Shown one piece after another: positions 36,816 to 45,496 of a DNA stretch of 64,000 bases. The position numbers and the translations under genes were made by a program. Numbering within the stretch: position 1 is the stretch's first letter; the number at the start of each line of letters is the position of its first letter. Location of the stretch: assembly GCF_045862395.1 (NCBI RefSeq), contig NZ_AP023087.1, positions 310,001 through 374,000 of the forward strand. The letters run 5' to 3'. Below the pieces are notes generated by a model. It searched no databases, was not told where the DNA came from, and saw only the letters and a program-made list of their open reading frames with translations. The stretch comes from Marinicellulosiphila megalodicopiae (lineage in GTDB: Bacteria; Pseudomonadota; Gammaproteobacteria; Pseudomonadales; Natronospirillaceae).

Positions 36816-37772
36816 TTAAATACCTTCCAAAACAGGAAGGTTGATGCTCTCTATTACATGGGTGATTTGTTTTATGTCTTCATCTTTTGATAAATACAGT
36901 TCTGGTTTTAATACAATTCTGTGTAATAACACTTTATAAATAAAATGTTTGATGTCATCAGGTTTAACAAATGACCGACCTTGAATAGCAGCACGAGCTC
37001 TTGCAAGTGCTAATAATGCTAACCCTGCTCTTGGGCTGGCACCTAATGCAATTTCACTTGAATTTCTTGTTTTTTGAATAAGTTGAATAATATAAGTCAC
37101 TAAAGATTCATTAACCTCAACATGTTCAATTTGTTGTTTAATTTGTTGAACGGTTTGTGTATTTAAAATTTGAGTTAGCGATACTTCATCTTGCTTGCGT
37201 TGAAGTCGATTCATTAATAATTGAATTTCTAACGCTTCAGTAGGATAACCAATTGAGAGTTTTAACGCGAAGCGATCAAGTTGAGCCTCAGGTAAATTAA
37301 ATGTGGATTCATGTTCTAATGGATTTTGTGTGGCAATTACCCAAAATGGATCGGGTAGTTTTTGACAAACACCTTCTAATGTTACTTGTTTTTCTGCCAT
37401 GGCTTCGAGTAAGGCTGATTGTGTTTTTGGGGACGCACGATTAATTTCGTCAGCTAGTAAAATATTTGAAAACACAGGGCCTTTATTTAATTCAAATTCA
37501 TTGGTTTTACGATTATATATGTGTCCACCTGTAATATCATTTGGCAGCAAATCAGGTGTAAATTGAACGCGTGAAAATTCTAACCCTAATACAGTCGATA
37601 AACTTTTAGCTAATAAGGTTTTCGCCACACCAGGATTGTCTTCTAATAAAACGTGGCCACTTGCATAAAATGAAGCTAAGACATCTTCTATAACTTCATT
37701 TTTACCAATTACAGCTTTCGAAACTTCATTGATGATCTCGTTGCTTATTTTTTGAATGTTAATTTCAGTCAT
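36816..37772 (-). CDS. MoxR-family AAA+ ATPase
   Basis: 318 residues. Walker A EDNPGVAKTLLAKSL (Ala in place of the usual Gly before KT, as in many MoxR proteins), Walker B ILLADEINRASPKTQSALLE, sensor 1 VIATQNP and an arginine-rich lid (GASPRAGLALLALARARA). It is a chaperone-type ATPase working with the neighbouring DUF58 and membrane proteins. It overlaps the upstream gene by 8 bases. Confidence 0.94.
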   Translation of the reverse strand: MTEINIQKISNEIINEVSKAVIGKNEVIEDVLASFYASGHVLLEDNPGVAKTLLAKSLSTVLGLEFSRVQFTPDLLPNDITGGHIYNRKTNEFELNKGPVFSNILLADEINRASPKTQSALLEAMAEKQVTLEGVCQKLPDPFWVIATQNPLEHESTFNLPEAQLDRFALKLSIGYPTEALEIQLLMNRLQRKQDEVSLTQILNTQTVQQIKQQIEHVEVNESLVTYIIQLIQKTRNSSEIALGASPRAGLALLALARARAAIQGRSFVKPDDIKHFIYKVLLHRIVLKPELYLSKDEDIKQITHVIESINLPVLEGI

Positions 37773-38220
37773 GATTTACGCCCTGTTTTATGTCTTGTTT
37801 AATAGCCGATTGTAAACTGGAGTATTGTTGAAGGGTGATATTTTTTTCAAGTTCGTTTTTTTCTTCAAATGTTAAATTATCATCAAGTAGTTGCGTTACC
37901 CAATGACTATCGACAGGATTAATTTGATTAAGAATATATTGATTGATTTGTGCGTAACCAAAGGATTGAAATGAAATGTTTAACTTCATTTTAATTTGCC
38001 ATTGCCAAGATTGAACGAGTTCTAAACAAAGTGAATAGTAATCATTGTTCGTGAACTTATTTAAAGAATCGCTGCCAAGTTGTTTATCACTTTTTAAAAT
38101 TGTGATTGATGAGCTATTAAATTCAAGATGCTTAAAAAAAGGCAATAAATAATACAATACTAAAAAGATGATAATTATCCACCAACTAAGTGGGGTCATT
38201 GATGCTAAAAATTCAATCAT
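37765..38220 (-). CDS. DUF4381-like single-pass membrane protein
   Basis: 151 residues. It has one N-terminal hydrophobic helix (WWIIIIFLVLYYLL) and a soluble helical domain with conserved-looking FTNNDYYSLCLELVQSW and SLQSAIKQ. In position and shape it matches the DUF4381 partner of MoxR/DUF58 operons. It overlaps genes on both sides (8 bases each), so the subunits are translationally coupled. Confidence 0.65.
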   Translation of the reverse strand: MIEFLASMTPLSWWIIIIFLVLYYLLPFFKHLEFNSSSITILKSDKQLGSDSLNKFTNNDYYSLCLELVQSWQWQIKMKLNISFQSFGYAQINQYILNQINPVDSHWVTQLLDDNLTFEEKNELEKNITLQQYSSLQSAIKQDIKQGVNHD

Positions 38221-39085
38221 GTTGTTTAATCGCTTGATTAATGTTTTTTAATGCACAATTAAGTGTATGAATATGATCATCGGATATTTGAATATCGCCA
38301 TAACGTAACGCTTCAAAAGCTTCGATAATATTGAGTATGTCAATTTTTGGAAAGTCTAGTTTAATCAATAGTTCACCATACTCAGTGGGCGTCATTGATT
38401 TTTTACGTGTGATACCATTTCTATTTTTTGCAATTTCACATAATTGACGATAAATATGATATACACCCTGTTCATATGTTTTTGCAGTGATTTCTTCTAT
38501 TTTAATTTCTTGAATGTCGCTTGGCTCTTCAGTGGCTGTTTCAATTATGATGAACGATTTATTTTTTGATCTGGCATAATAAAATAATCCATAACTTATT
38601 ATTGCTAATACAATAAAATTTAAAATCCAGCTGTATTTTAATATGATGCTAATAGAATTGTTGGTAGGGCCATCATTGGGTTGTTCCTTTATTTTCTTCT
38701 TAACATTTTGTTCTTGTACAATTTCTTCAACTGTTATTTCAGTTTGGGTTTCTGTGAATGTTAATGTCTCGTTTTCTTTGCGTTCACGGAGTTCTTTTTT
38801 TGGAATAAAATTAATTGCTGCTACGAAAATATTGATTGCAAGTATTGTGCTTATAATGATAATTATTGTGGATTTTAAGCCCTTAATTGCAATCATTTTT
38901 TTAATTACTAAAAATGCAACAATGACAATAACAGCTTGAATTGCGCCGCTATCAAATGAAATAATTGAATTGAATTTAATATGTCGTACAGAGGTGTCTA
39001 AAAATAGAATGATTAATATAATAAATAGGCTGACATGAACTGCCTTAATGAAACTATTGCTAGTAAAATCCTTACTTTTTAACAT
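38213..39085 (-). CDS. membrane protein with DUF4129-like C-terminus, first gene of MoxR operon
   Basis: 290 residues if translation starts at the ATG at 39085 (GAGAT upstream); TTG 39115 and ATG 39097 are alternatives. There are two to three membrane helices in the first 115 residues, an acidic central loop and another helix near 160. A C-terminal helical domain (residues about 205-280, VYHIYRQLCEIAKNRNGI, then MTPTEYGELL) is typical of DUF4129. Domains of this kind usually sit at the end of transglutaminase-like TgpA proteins; here it is separate. Confidence 0.65.
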   Translation of the reverse strand: MLKSKDFTSNSFIKAVHVSLFIILIILFLDTSVRHIKFNSIISFDSGAIQAVIVIVAFLVIKKMIAIKGLKSTIIIIISTILAINIFVAAINFIPKKELRERKENETLTFTETQTEITVEEIVQEQNVKKKIKEQPNDGPTNNSISIILKYSWILNFIVLAIISYGLFYYARSKNKSFIIIETATEEPSDIQEIKIEEITAKTYEQGVYHIYRQLCEIAKNRNGITRKKSMTPTEYGELLIKLDFPKIDILNIIEAFEALRYGDIQISDDHIHTLNCALKNINQAIKQHD

Positions 39086-39205
39086 TTCATATCTCATTAT
39101 TATTTTAATGACCAAAGAAAATAACTTAAAAAATAATGAAATGCAAAAAAAGTAAGGAAATTAAAATTGTTGACAAATAGAAAATGAATACAAAACTATT
39201 ATCTC

Positions 39206-39262
39206 ATTCCAAATCAGTCCATTCCAAATCAGTCCATTCCAAATTAGCCCATTCCAAATTGA
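39206..39262. repeat. 15-bp tandem repeat
   Basis: The unit ATTCCAAATCAGTCC occurs almost four times head to tail; the last copies change to TTAGCCC and TTGAG. It lies between the MoxR operon start and the DUF3299 gene and runs up to that gene's stop. A single related copy (AATTCCAAATCAGCC) is near 58118. Confidence 0.85.
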
Positions 39263-39263
39263 G

Positions 39264-39794
39264 TTAATAGAGGTAAATGTTATCCGCTTTTATGGAATAC
39301 CCAGAAGTGCCCATTGAGTTTGAATGTGTTTCTTCCACGTTAATTTTTCCTTCTACCCAGACAGGTGCGTCCATATCCTCTAAAACAAATGGCTGAGTGG
39401 TTATATATAACATTTGATTTTTAGGCGGTGGAGGTGTGTGTATACATGCGCCATAATAAGGCACTAAAAAAAATTGAGTGACCGCATCATCTTTCATCTC
39501 TAATGGAACAATAAAACCAGGAATTTTTATATACTGATTATTTAACTCATCAACCATTTTTGCTTCAATGATATCAAATCCAAAGCTTTGCATAATGGAT
39601 GCTTCAATAGCTGATTCAGTATTTTCTTGAATTTGTTTTTCTTCTTCTGGCAATAAGTCGTCCCAACTTATTTCTTTGTAGGTAAGCTCTATTTGTTCGA
39701 CATTATTTATGTTTGCTTTTTGACAGGCTGATAAGGCAAGAATACCTGCAAAAAATAAAATAAAAATTGATAAAGAATACTTGTTTGAGTTCAT
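39264..39794 (-). CDS. DUF3299 lipoprotein
   Basis: 176 residues. The lipobox LALSAC (Cys24) is preceded by a signal helix. DUF3299 signatures are ISWDDLLPEEE, IPGFIVPLE and FFLVPYYGACIHTPPPPKNQ. These proteins often accompany FtsX-type ABC transporters and DUF2796 proteins in metal-linked clusters. The cysteine/histidine pair in GACIHTPPP could hold metal. It is the last gene of the operon that starts near 42931. Confidence 0.85.
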   Translation of the reverse strand: MNSNKYSLSIFILFFAGILALSACQKANINNVEQIELTYKEISWDDLLPEEEKQIQENTESAIEASIMQSFGFDIIEAKMVDELNNQYIKIPGFIVPLEMKDDAVTQFFLVPYYGACIHTPPPPKNQMLYITTQPFVLEDMDAPVWVEGKINVEETHSNSMGTSGYSIKADNIYLY

Positions 39795-39818
39795 GCTGTT
39801 GACCTTATGTCGTTGATC

Positions 39819-41075
39819 TTATATTTTTGGATTTAAACCATCAGATAATGTATTAAAGTATGCTTTTAAACCTGGTATAAAACCAAGTAAGACACTCATC
39901 AACAAAAATCCAGTTAAGGTAATTAACATAAAATTGGACGGCATCATCCAATGTAATTGAATGCCGTAATGGGTTTGTAACCAGTTTTGAGTTAATAAAA
40001 TACTGAAAACGTGAATCACGTATCCAATGCCAATACTTATTACGCCATAAAAAGTTGACTCGCATATCAATAGAGTCAGTATTTTTTTTGCAGGCAGACC
40101 AATGGCTCTTAGTACGGCAATCTCGCGTTTTCTTTCGTTAAGGCCTGATAGAATGACAGTGGTCATTGCTATTAAGCTTGTAATTAAAACCATAATAGAA
40201 ACGGCAAATAATGCAGATTCGCCTGCTTTAATCAGTTGCCATAATTTAGCCAAAGCGGTGGCTGGAATAATTGCGGATAATGGCTCTTTTGGATATTCGT
40301 TAATGTCACGTTGAAACGAAAAAATCGCCATTTTTGAATTTAAGCCAATTAATGCAGAGGTAATGCTGTTGGGGGTTAAATCCATTTCTAATGCTTGTTG
40401 TGCTGAAATTGAGAGTCCTGATTTTTTTGAACCATTTGACCAGTCAATATGAATTGCACTAATGCCTTCAAGTGGTACGTGTAATGATTGATCTACCGGT
40501 GTGCCAGTGGGTTTCAAAATGCCTGTGACAGTAAACGGTTTATCATCATGATTTGTAAAAGAAGTGGTGCCTGCGCCATGTGCGATAGAGATTAAATCGC
40601 CCAATTGGTAGCCTAGTTTTTGTGCGACTTCGCTACCTAGTACCACTGAAAAAACATGTTTAAATTGCTCGCCTTCTAAAAATTCAAGATTGTTTTTTTG
40701 AGCGTATTGAAAATGTTTAAAATAATTATTATCCGTTCCAATTACTTTATATCCTTGATGGGAATCACCTAATGAAATAGGAATGCTCCATTTTATTTGG
40801 GGCTGTTTGATGATTTCTTGATAACTGTCCCAGCCAATATTATTTGTGGCATTGCCCATTCTAAATACAGAATACAGCAGTAAATTAATATCACTTGTGC
40901 GGGCGCCAATAATTAAATCGGTTCCAGATATGGTATTTGCAAAACTGTTGCGTGTGTCGATTCGAATTCGGTCCACACTTAATAAAAGTACTACGCTGCT
41001 GATTAACATAAAAAGGGTTAAGCAAACGGTGAGTTTACGATTTTTTAAACTTTTAATCGTTAGCATGAACAGCAT
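39819..41075 (-). CDS. FtsX/MacB-type ABC permease
   Basis: 418 residues. One N-terminal helix is followed by a periplasmic domain of about 230 residues and three C-terminal helices with the FtsX signature (LSGLNERKREIAVLRAIGLP). It moves hydrophobic or extracytoplasmic cargo by mechanotransmission rather than classical import. The start (GGAGCAAGACC-ATG) overlaps the ATPase gene. Context with a His-rich periplasmic protein suggests a link to zinc or another metal. Confidence 0.9.
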   Translation of the reverse strand: MLFMLTIKSLKNRKLTVCLTLFMLISSVVLLLSVDRIRIDTRNSFANTISGTDLIIGARTSDINLLLYSVFRMGNATNNIGWDSYQEIIKQPQIKWSIPISLGDSHQGYKVIGTDNNYFKHFQYAQKNNLEFLEGEQFKHVFSVVLGSEVAQKLGYQLGDLISIAHGAGTTSFTNHDDKPFTVTGILKPTGTPVDQSLHVPLEGISAIHIDWSNGSKKSGLSISAQQALEMDLTPNSITSALIGLNSKMAIFSFQRDINEYPKEPLSAIIPATALAKLWQLIKAGESALFAVSIMVLITSLIAMTTVILSGLNERKREIAVLRAIGLPAKKILTLLICESTFYGVISIGIGYVIHVFSILLTQNWLQTHYGIQLHWMMPSNFMLITLTGFLLMSVLLGFIPGLKAYFNTLSDGLNPKI

Positions 41076-41772
41076 GGTCTTGCTCCTTTAGATTATTCGC
41101 ATTCAGGATGTAATGGGAATTAAAATGTGGTTTAAGCGTTAAGTCATGGCTGACAAAAATCAACGTGGCCTGAATTTTTTTACATTGACTGATTAATACT
41201 TCAATAAAAGTTGAGACGTTTTGTTGATCTAATGAAGAGGTGGGCTCATCTGCAATTATAATTTCTGGTTGGCCAATTAACGCACGAGCGGCTGCGACTC
41301 GTTGTTGTTGGCCCACACTTAATCGCATCGCTTGTTTGTGCAAAAGTGATTCATCAATATTTAATTGAGATAAATAAAAATGAGCGGCAGATTGTATTGA
41401 TCCATGCTTTTTAATGGCGCGTGCTGCGCGAATGTTAGATGCTTGGCATGCAAGCATCACATTTTCTAAAACAGTTAAGTAATTGATTAAGTTAAACTGC
41501 TGAAAAATATAACCAATGTGATTGGCTCTAAACTGATCGCGTTGTTTATTGCTTAATTGACTGATGTTGCTATTTAATAATTGCACTTCACTTGTTTGGT
41601 TAGAAATAATGCCCGCCAAAATATTGAGAAATGTACTTTTGCCGCTGCCACTTGCACCTTGAATAAAAAACGTATCGCCTTTTTGTATTTCAAGTTGATT
41701 GATATTAATAACTGGTTGAGTTTGATTTGGCCAGATATGACACAAATTTTTGATTTTAATAACCGGTTGCAT
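41053..41772 (-). CDS. ABC transporter ATPase (LolD/MacB type)
   Basis: 239 residues. Walker A QGASGSGKSTFLN (residues about 35-47), Q loop GYIFQQFNLINYLTV, signature LSVGQQQRVAAARAL, Walker B IIIADEPTSSLD and H loop VSHD. It powers the overlapping FtsX-type permease. An AGGAG site precedes the start and sits directly after a long hairpin that may weaken read-through from the DUF2796 gene. Confidence 0.93.
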   Translation of the reverse strand: MQPVIKIKNLCHIWPNQTQPVININQLEIQKGDTFFIQGASGSGKSTFLNILAGIISNQTSEVQLLNSNISQLSNKQRDQFRANHIGYIFQQFNLINYLTVLENVMLACQASNIRAARAIKKHGSIQSAAHFYLSQLNIDESLLHKQAMRLSVGQQQRVAAARALIGQPEIIIADEPTSSLDQQNVSTFIEVLISQCKKIQATLIFVSHDLTLKPHFNSHYILNANNLKEQDHAVHAND

Positions 41773-41783
41773 TTAAGTCTCCT

Positions 41784-41855
41784 AAAAGATCACCTAGTCA
41801 GTTAATATCGATTTTTGAGTTAATGTCGATATTTTAAGTGGCTAGGTGATCTTTT
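41784..41855. other. long nested hairpin between DUF2796 and ABC genes
   Basis: AAAAGATCACCTAG (41784-41797) pairs perfectly with CTAGGTGATCTTTT (41842-41855). Within its loop AATATCGA (41803-41810) pairs with TCGATATT (41826-41833). Read in the operon direction it ends in TTTT just before the AGGAG of the ATPase gene. It is either a partial terminator setting a high periplasmic-protein to transporter ratio, or an RNA-processing site. Confidence 0.7.
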
Positions 41856-41878
41856 TAGTTGTTATGAACGTTTAAAAT

Positions 41879-42475
41879 TTAAAATTTAATGACGTTGTCT
41901 TTTGCAGAAAGCTCAATCACACCTTGTGATTGTTGCAAAATATATTGAGCATCAATATCAATAAACGAAGGGAAGAATTGAGCAAGATTAACTGTCAACT
42001 CAGTCAGTTTTTTGGGCTTTTTACACTGAAAAGACCATATGACGTCGATATCATTATGAGACTCGTGTTCATCTTCGTGTTCATCTTCGTGTTCATCTTC
42101 GTGTTCATCTTCGTGTTGATCTTCGTGTTCATCTTCATGATGCGCTTCGTTGTCAAATAACTCAGACTCAATGTTTGCTTCGACAAATTGACAGTTTGCT
42201 TTTTTATTAAATTCAAATAGTGCGTTTGCATTAAGTAACTGAGTTTTAGCATTGTGTATCGTTGTAACATGTTCTTCGGTTGAAGGTGCGTGTTCAAAAC
42301 CAAGAATATTCATAGCCGGAGTTTCAAGTGAAATCATGATCTGATCATTCTCTTGTACAATATTCAAATTAGCCGCACCGTGTTCGTGAGCGCCATGTTG
42401 GGTGTGCATATCCTGTGAAAATCCATTTGAAGAAAATGCGGCTGTTAATATTGAGGTTGCTAGTAATTTTTTCAT
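41879..42475 (-). CDS. zrgA: DUF2796 His-rich periplasmic protein (ZrgA-like)
   Basis: 198 residues. A signal peptide (MKKLLATSILTAAFSSNGFS) is followed by QHGAHEHGAANLNIVQEN, the usual start of DUF2796 proteins. A His/Glu/Asp tract (repeated HEDE units, residues about 115-142) is coded by a near-perfect 12-bp DNA repeat at about 42060-42135. Such tracts bind zinc or other divalent metals; in Vibrio, ZrgA-type clusters are zinc-repressed. It lies upstream of the ABC ATPase/permease and DUF3299 genes. The repeat number is likely to vary. Confidence 0.85.
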   Translation of the reverse strand: MKKLLATSILTAAFSSNGFSQDMHTQHGAHEHGAANLNIVQENDQIMISLETPAMNILGFEHAPSTEEHVTTIHNAKTQLLNANALFEFNKKANCQFVEANIESELFDNEAHHEDEHEDQHEDEHEDEHEDEHEDEHESHNDIDVIWSFQCKKPKKLTELTVNLAQFFPSFIDIDAQYILQQSQGVIELSAKDNVIKF

Positions 42476-42583
42476 ATTTTTAATCTGCTTTTTAATTAAT
42501 AATTTTCTGATAAAAAGGCGTAGAAAATCCCGCGAATGCTCGCATCAAATTTTTATCAAAATTAAGGTTTAAATTTTAAAGTG

Positions 42584-42931
42584 TTAAGAGATTAAAAAAG
42601 CAGGAGGGGCTCTAGGTTGTAATGCAGACCAGTTTTTACTGTGAGTTAAAACGCAATGGTTTAAGAAATTATTTACGCTAAAATGTGAGTGATTAGATAA
42701 ATCAAAAGATTGTGTGAGCGCAATAAAAAGCGAGATGTGTGCGCATTGATGACAGGTGTTACATTGATCAATGGCAGCATCGAGGGGGATTTTTTCTTGA
42801 GCGATCTGTGATGAAATTGATCCATTATTCACATTGTCAACAATATGTTCAATATGATGCAGTTGCACAAACGTCGCGCTAAACAATACGCTAAAGGCTA
42901 ACCAGCATAATAAAATATTATTAGACTTCAC
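42584..42931 (-). CDS. small DUF2946-like periplasmic protein with CxxCHxC cluster
   Basis: I chose a GTG at 42931, which yields a normal signal peptide (MKSNNILLCWLAFSVLFSAT); the frame is open to a TTG at 42970. About 115 residues. Histidines (LHHIEH) and a CNTCHQCAH motif could bind metal. Its place as first gene before the DUF2796 protein suggests a shared metal role. The family assignment (DUF2946-like) is tentative. I looked for a Zur-type palindrome upstream and found none convincing. Confidence 0.6.
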   Translation of the reverse strand: MKSNNILLCWLAFSVLFSATFVQLHHIEHIVDNVNNGSISSQIAQEKIPLDAAIDQCNTCHQCAHISLFIALTQSFDLSNHSHFSVNNFLNHCVLTHSKNWSALQPRAPPAFLIS

Positions 42932-43079
42932 AGATGAAAACTCGAAAAAAAACCGATGATACACTGCCAATATGAACAGTCAAGGTAAGGATATTTATAA
43001 TTGATTTAATTCGATCTTATTTCATTTTTTATATTAGAAAATAGACAGAAAACATTAATTTTGGAGATGTCTCTATTTT

Positions 43080-43145
43080 GGGTCGGATCCATTTTTAATT
43101 GACTCATATATTATCTGCTTCGCAAAAAACGGATCTGATCCCGGG
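43080..43145. repeat. REP-like palindrome, copy 2
   Basis: GGGTCGGATCCATTTTT faces AAAAAACGGATCTGATCC as an imperfect inverted repeat with about 30 bases between. It is the same element as at 9261 and 43720. Confidence 0.8.
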
Positions 43146-43229
43146 TTTTTTATTAATGACAAAAAATGAGTCAATCGATCTTGGGAATGATTATAGGTTT
43201 TAAATACAAAATGAAAGCAGTGATTGTAA

Positions 43230-43472
43230 TTAAAAAAAGATGGATGCAAAAACTATACATAGTGTTAGAAAAGCTATGTAAAAAGATGCTGAGCTGCAAG
43301 TAGTGTTACATAAAAAACTGGGTGCAAAACATATACTGAGTAACCCGTAAACAGCGCTTAGACCGATAAACAGCTTTTTGTTGAACCACGGGGTTTTCAT
43401 CAACATAGCGCTTAAAATTAGCGCTAATACAATGGGTGTAAACAACCAAATTAAAAGTTCATATATTGTCAT
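43230..43472 (-). CDS. small membrane protein of unknown function
   Basis: 80 residues with three hydrophobic helices and three cysteines (FLCNTTCSSA). The ribosome-binding site is weak. The gene lies alone between two REP-like elements. Its frame and hydrophobic layout look real; no family is recognised. Confidence 0.5.
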   Translation of the reverse strand: MTIYELLIWLFTPIVLALILSAMLMKTPWFNKKLFIGLSAVYGLLSICFAPSFLCNTTCSSASFYIAFLTLCIVFASIFF

Positions 43473-44038
43473 GGGTTATGCCTGTTGAGATTTGATCACT
43501 GTGCATATAAGTTTGAATTAAAAGGTGGTGAAGTGTGGTTAAAGACTTTGCTGTTGTAAGTTGGTTCGGTTGGTTTTTAAATCTTGTTCGAGGTTAGTTT
43601 TAGAGGTTTATTTTTACTACAACAAGAAAGGTGAGCTCGAAATTTGAATCAGTATAAGCGTCAAGCAGCGGCGACGAATTTGAACTACTAGGGAGTTGAA
43701 TCCATGGGGTGGAATCCAAGGGTCGGATCCATTTTTTCTTAGAGGCGAAATAGTTTGCTTTTTAAAAAGTGGATCTGACCCCAGGCTTGATCTTTCAACT
43801 TTAAAACAACAAGAGCAATCCTTCGTCATCCATTAAAATTACACTCATCCCAACGCGCAATAAAGCTTTCTAAGCTTGGCTGCCTTAAACTTCACACATT
43901 TTATTAACGTTTTTTAACTGATATTAAATAAGAGAATCCCAAATCATACTATCTATATAGATAATTAGACTTAAAGAGCGAACCAATTCTTGCTATCATT
44001 TGTCTTCTTTTTTCATTCAATCAACTTTGGGTAGGATT
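43473..44038. other. 565-bp interval before dacA with REP copy 3
   Basis: It contains the third REP-like palindrome at 43720-43787 (GGGTCGGATCCATTTTTT facing GTGGATCTGACCCCAGGCT). No convincing gene is present: a 70-codon leftward frame that crosses the palindrome is not protein-like. Positions 43830-44038 look like the dacA promoter region. Confidence 0.7.
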
Positions 44039-45193
44039 ATGTCCTTTTTATTGTCTCGTTTTGCAGTTTTGTGTTTGGTGGTTTTCTCTGGTTTTGTGTC
44101 GGCTCAAGTGCCTCTATTGCCCGCTCCACCTCAGTTGGCTGCAAGTTCGTATGTGTTAATGGATGCTAATACGGGTGAGATTCTAGTTCAAAACAATCCA
44201 GACGAACGTTTGCCTCCTGCATCATTAACTAAAATGATGACCGCTTATATTGCAGAAGTGCAGTTAAAGTCGGGTAATCTATCCATGAGCGATGAAGTTT
44301 TAATCAGCGAAAAGGCGTGGCGCAAACAAGGCTCTAAAATGTGGGTCGAAGTTGGTACCAATGTTTTAGTTGAAGACTTAATGCGAGGCATAATTATCCA
44401 ATCAGGTAACGACGCCTCTATTGCTATGGCAGAACATATCGCTGGTGACGAAGATGTGTTTGCTCAGTTAATGAATCAATACGCATCAAAATTAGGTATG
44501 AATAACACGCAATTTAAAAACTCAACAGGCTGGCCGGCAGAAGGTCATTACTCAACCGCAATGGATTTAGCGTTGTTAGCGCGAGCGATTATTTATCATG
44601 ACCCTGCACTTTATAAAATTTACTCAGAAGAGTCGTTTGAATACGGAGGCATTAAGCAGCCGAACCGTAATTCGTTATTACGAGACGATCCATCAGTGGA
44701 CGGTTTAAAAACAGGTCATACCGAAGAAGCTGGTTACTGCTTAGTGTCTTCAGCTATTAAAGAAGACACACGTTTTATTGCGGTTGTGATGGGCACTAAA
44801 AGTACTGCCGCTCGTGCAAGCGAATCTAAAAAATTATTAAATTACGGATTCAGCTTTTTTGAAAGCGCCACCTTGGTTTCTGCCAATGAGTCCTTACATA
44901 CTGCCCGTGTTTGGAAAGGGTTGGCTTCAAGCATCGATATTGGTTTGTTAGAGCCAATTAATAAAACCATCCAAAAAAATACCCGAGATTTACACGATAT
45001 TCAAATTGAAATTGATCCAACGTTGGAAGCGCCGATCGCTAAAGGTGATGTTCTAGGTAAGTTAGTGATTACTTTAGAAGGCGAAATTGTTCATGAACAA
45101 GTGGTCGTGGCGTTAAATGACGTTGAGCAAGCAGGCTTTTTTGCCCGTTTGTGGGATGCGATCAGTTTGTTCTTTTTTAACTTATTTAATTGA
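44039..45193 (+). CDS. dacA: D-alanyl-D-alanine carboxypeptidase (PBP5/6 type)
   Basis: 384 residues from ATG 44039 (TAGGA upstream), with a signal peptide (MSFLLSRFAVLCLVVFSGFV) cut near VSA. The active site SLTKMMTAY (SxxK) lies near residue 60, SGNDAS (SxN) near 120 and LKTGHT (KTG) near 223. The C-terminal beta domain and final amphipathic helix (FFARLWDAISLFFFNLFN) anchor it to the inner membrane. It trims peptidoglycan stem peptides. It starts the dacA-ybeD-lipB-lipA block common in gammaproteobacteria. Confidence 0.95.
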   Translation: MSFLLSRFAVLCLVVFSGFVSAQVPLLPAPPQLAASSYVLMDANTGEILVQNNPDERLPPASLTKMMTAYIAEVQLKSGNLSMSDEVLISEKAWRKQGSKMWVEVGTNVLVEDLMRGIIIQSGNDASIAMAEHIAGDEDVFAQLMNQYASKLGMNNTQFKNSTGWPAEGHYSTAMDLALLARAIIYHDPALYKIYSEESFEYGGIKQPNRNSLLRDDPSVDGLKTGHTEEAGYCLVSSAIKEDTRFIAVVMGTKSTAARASESKKLLNYGFSFFESATLVSANESLHTARVWKGLASSIDIGLLEPINKTIQKNTRDLHDIQIEIDPTLEAPIAKGDVLGKLVITLEGEIVHEQVVVALNDVEQAGFFARLWDAISLFFFNLFN

Positions 45194-45204
45194 TTTGAGA
45201 CCCT

Positions 45205-45495
45205 ATGAAAGTTATTGATTCAAAAGATCATGAAGATGCACCAAAAATCGAGTTTCCCTGTGAAAACTATGTGATCAAAACCATGGGTGAGAACACACCT
45301 GAGTTTTTTGAGTTTGTTGTTAGCACCTTTAAAGGGTTTGATGCGCAGTTAGACGAAAAAAAAATCAAAGAAAACAAAAGCAAAAAAGGCACGTTCACTT
45401 CGGTGTCGGTGTCTATCACCGCTCAAAGTGAGCAGCAGCTTAAAGATTTACACCAAGCGTTGATTAAAGACAAACGCGTGAAGATGGTACTTTAA
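45205..45495 (+). CDS. ybeD: YbeD/DUF493 protein
   Basis: 96 residues of the DUF493 family: IEFPCENYVIKTMGENTPEF near the start and TFTSVSVSITAQSEQQL in the middle, ferredoxin-like fold with a C-terminal VKMVL. The function is unclear; it lies conserved between dacA and lipB and may have a regulatory role in lipoate metabolism. It is 11 bases after dacA. Confidence 0.93.
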   Translation: MKVIDSKDHEDAPKIEFPCENYVIKTMGENTPEFFEFVVSTFKGFDAQLDEKKIKENKSKKGTFTSVSVSITAQSEQQLKDLHQALIKDKRVKMVL

Positions 45496-45496
45496 A

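Noticed and set aside
42471..43079. Zur box for the metal-linked cluster
   Set aside because: No convincing GTTATA-type palindrome was found upstream of either 42475 or 42931.
43617..43829. Leftward 70-codon ORF
   Set aside because: It runs through the REP-like palindrome and has no ribosome-binding site; its peptide is mostly translated repeat.
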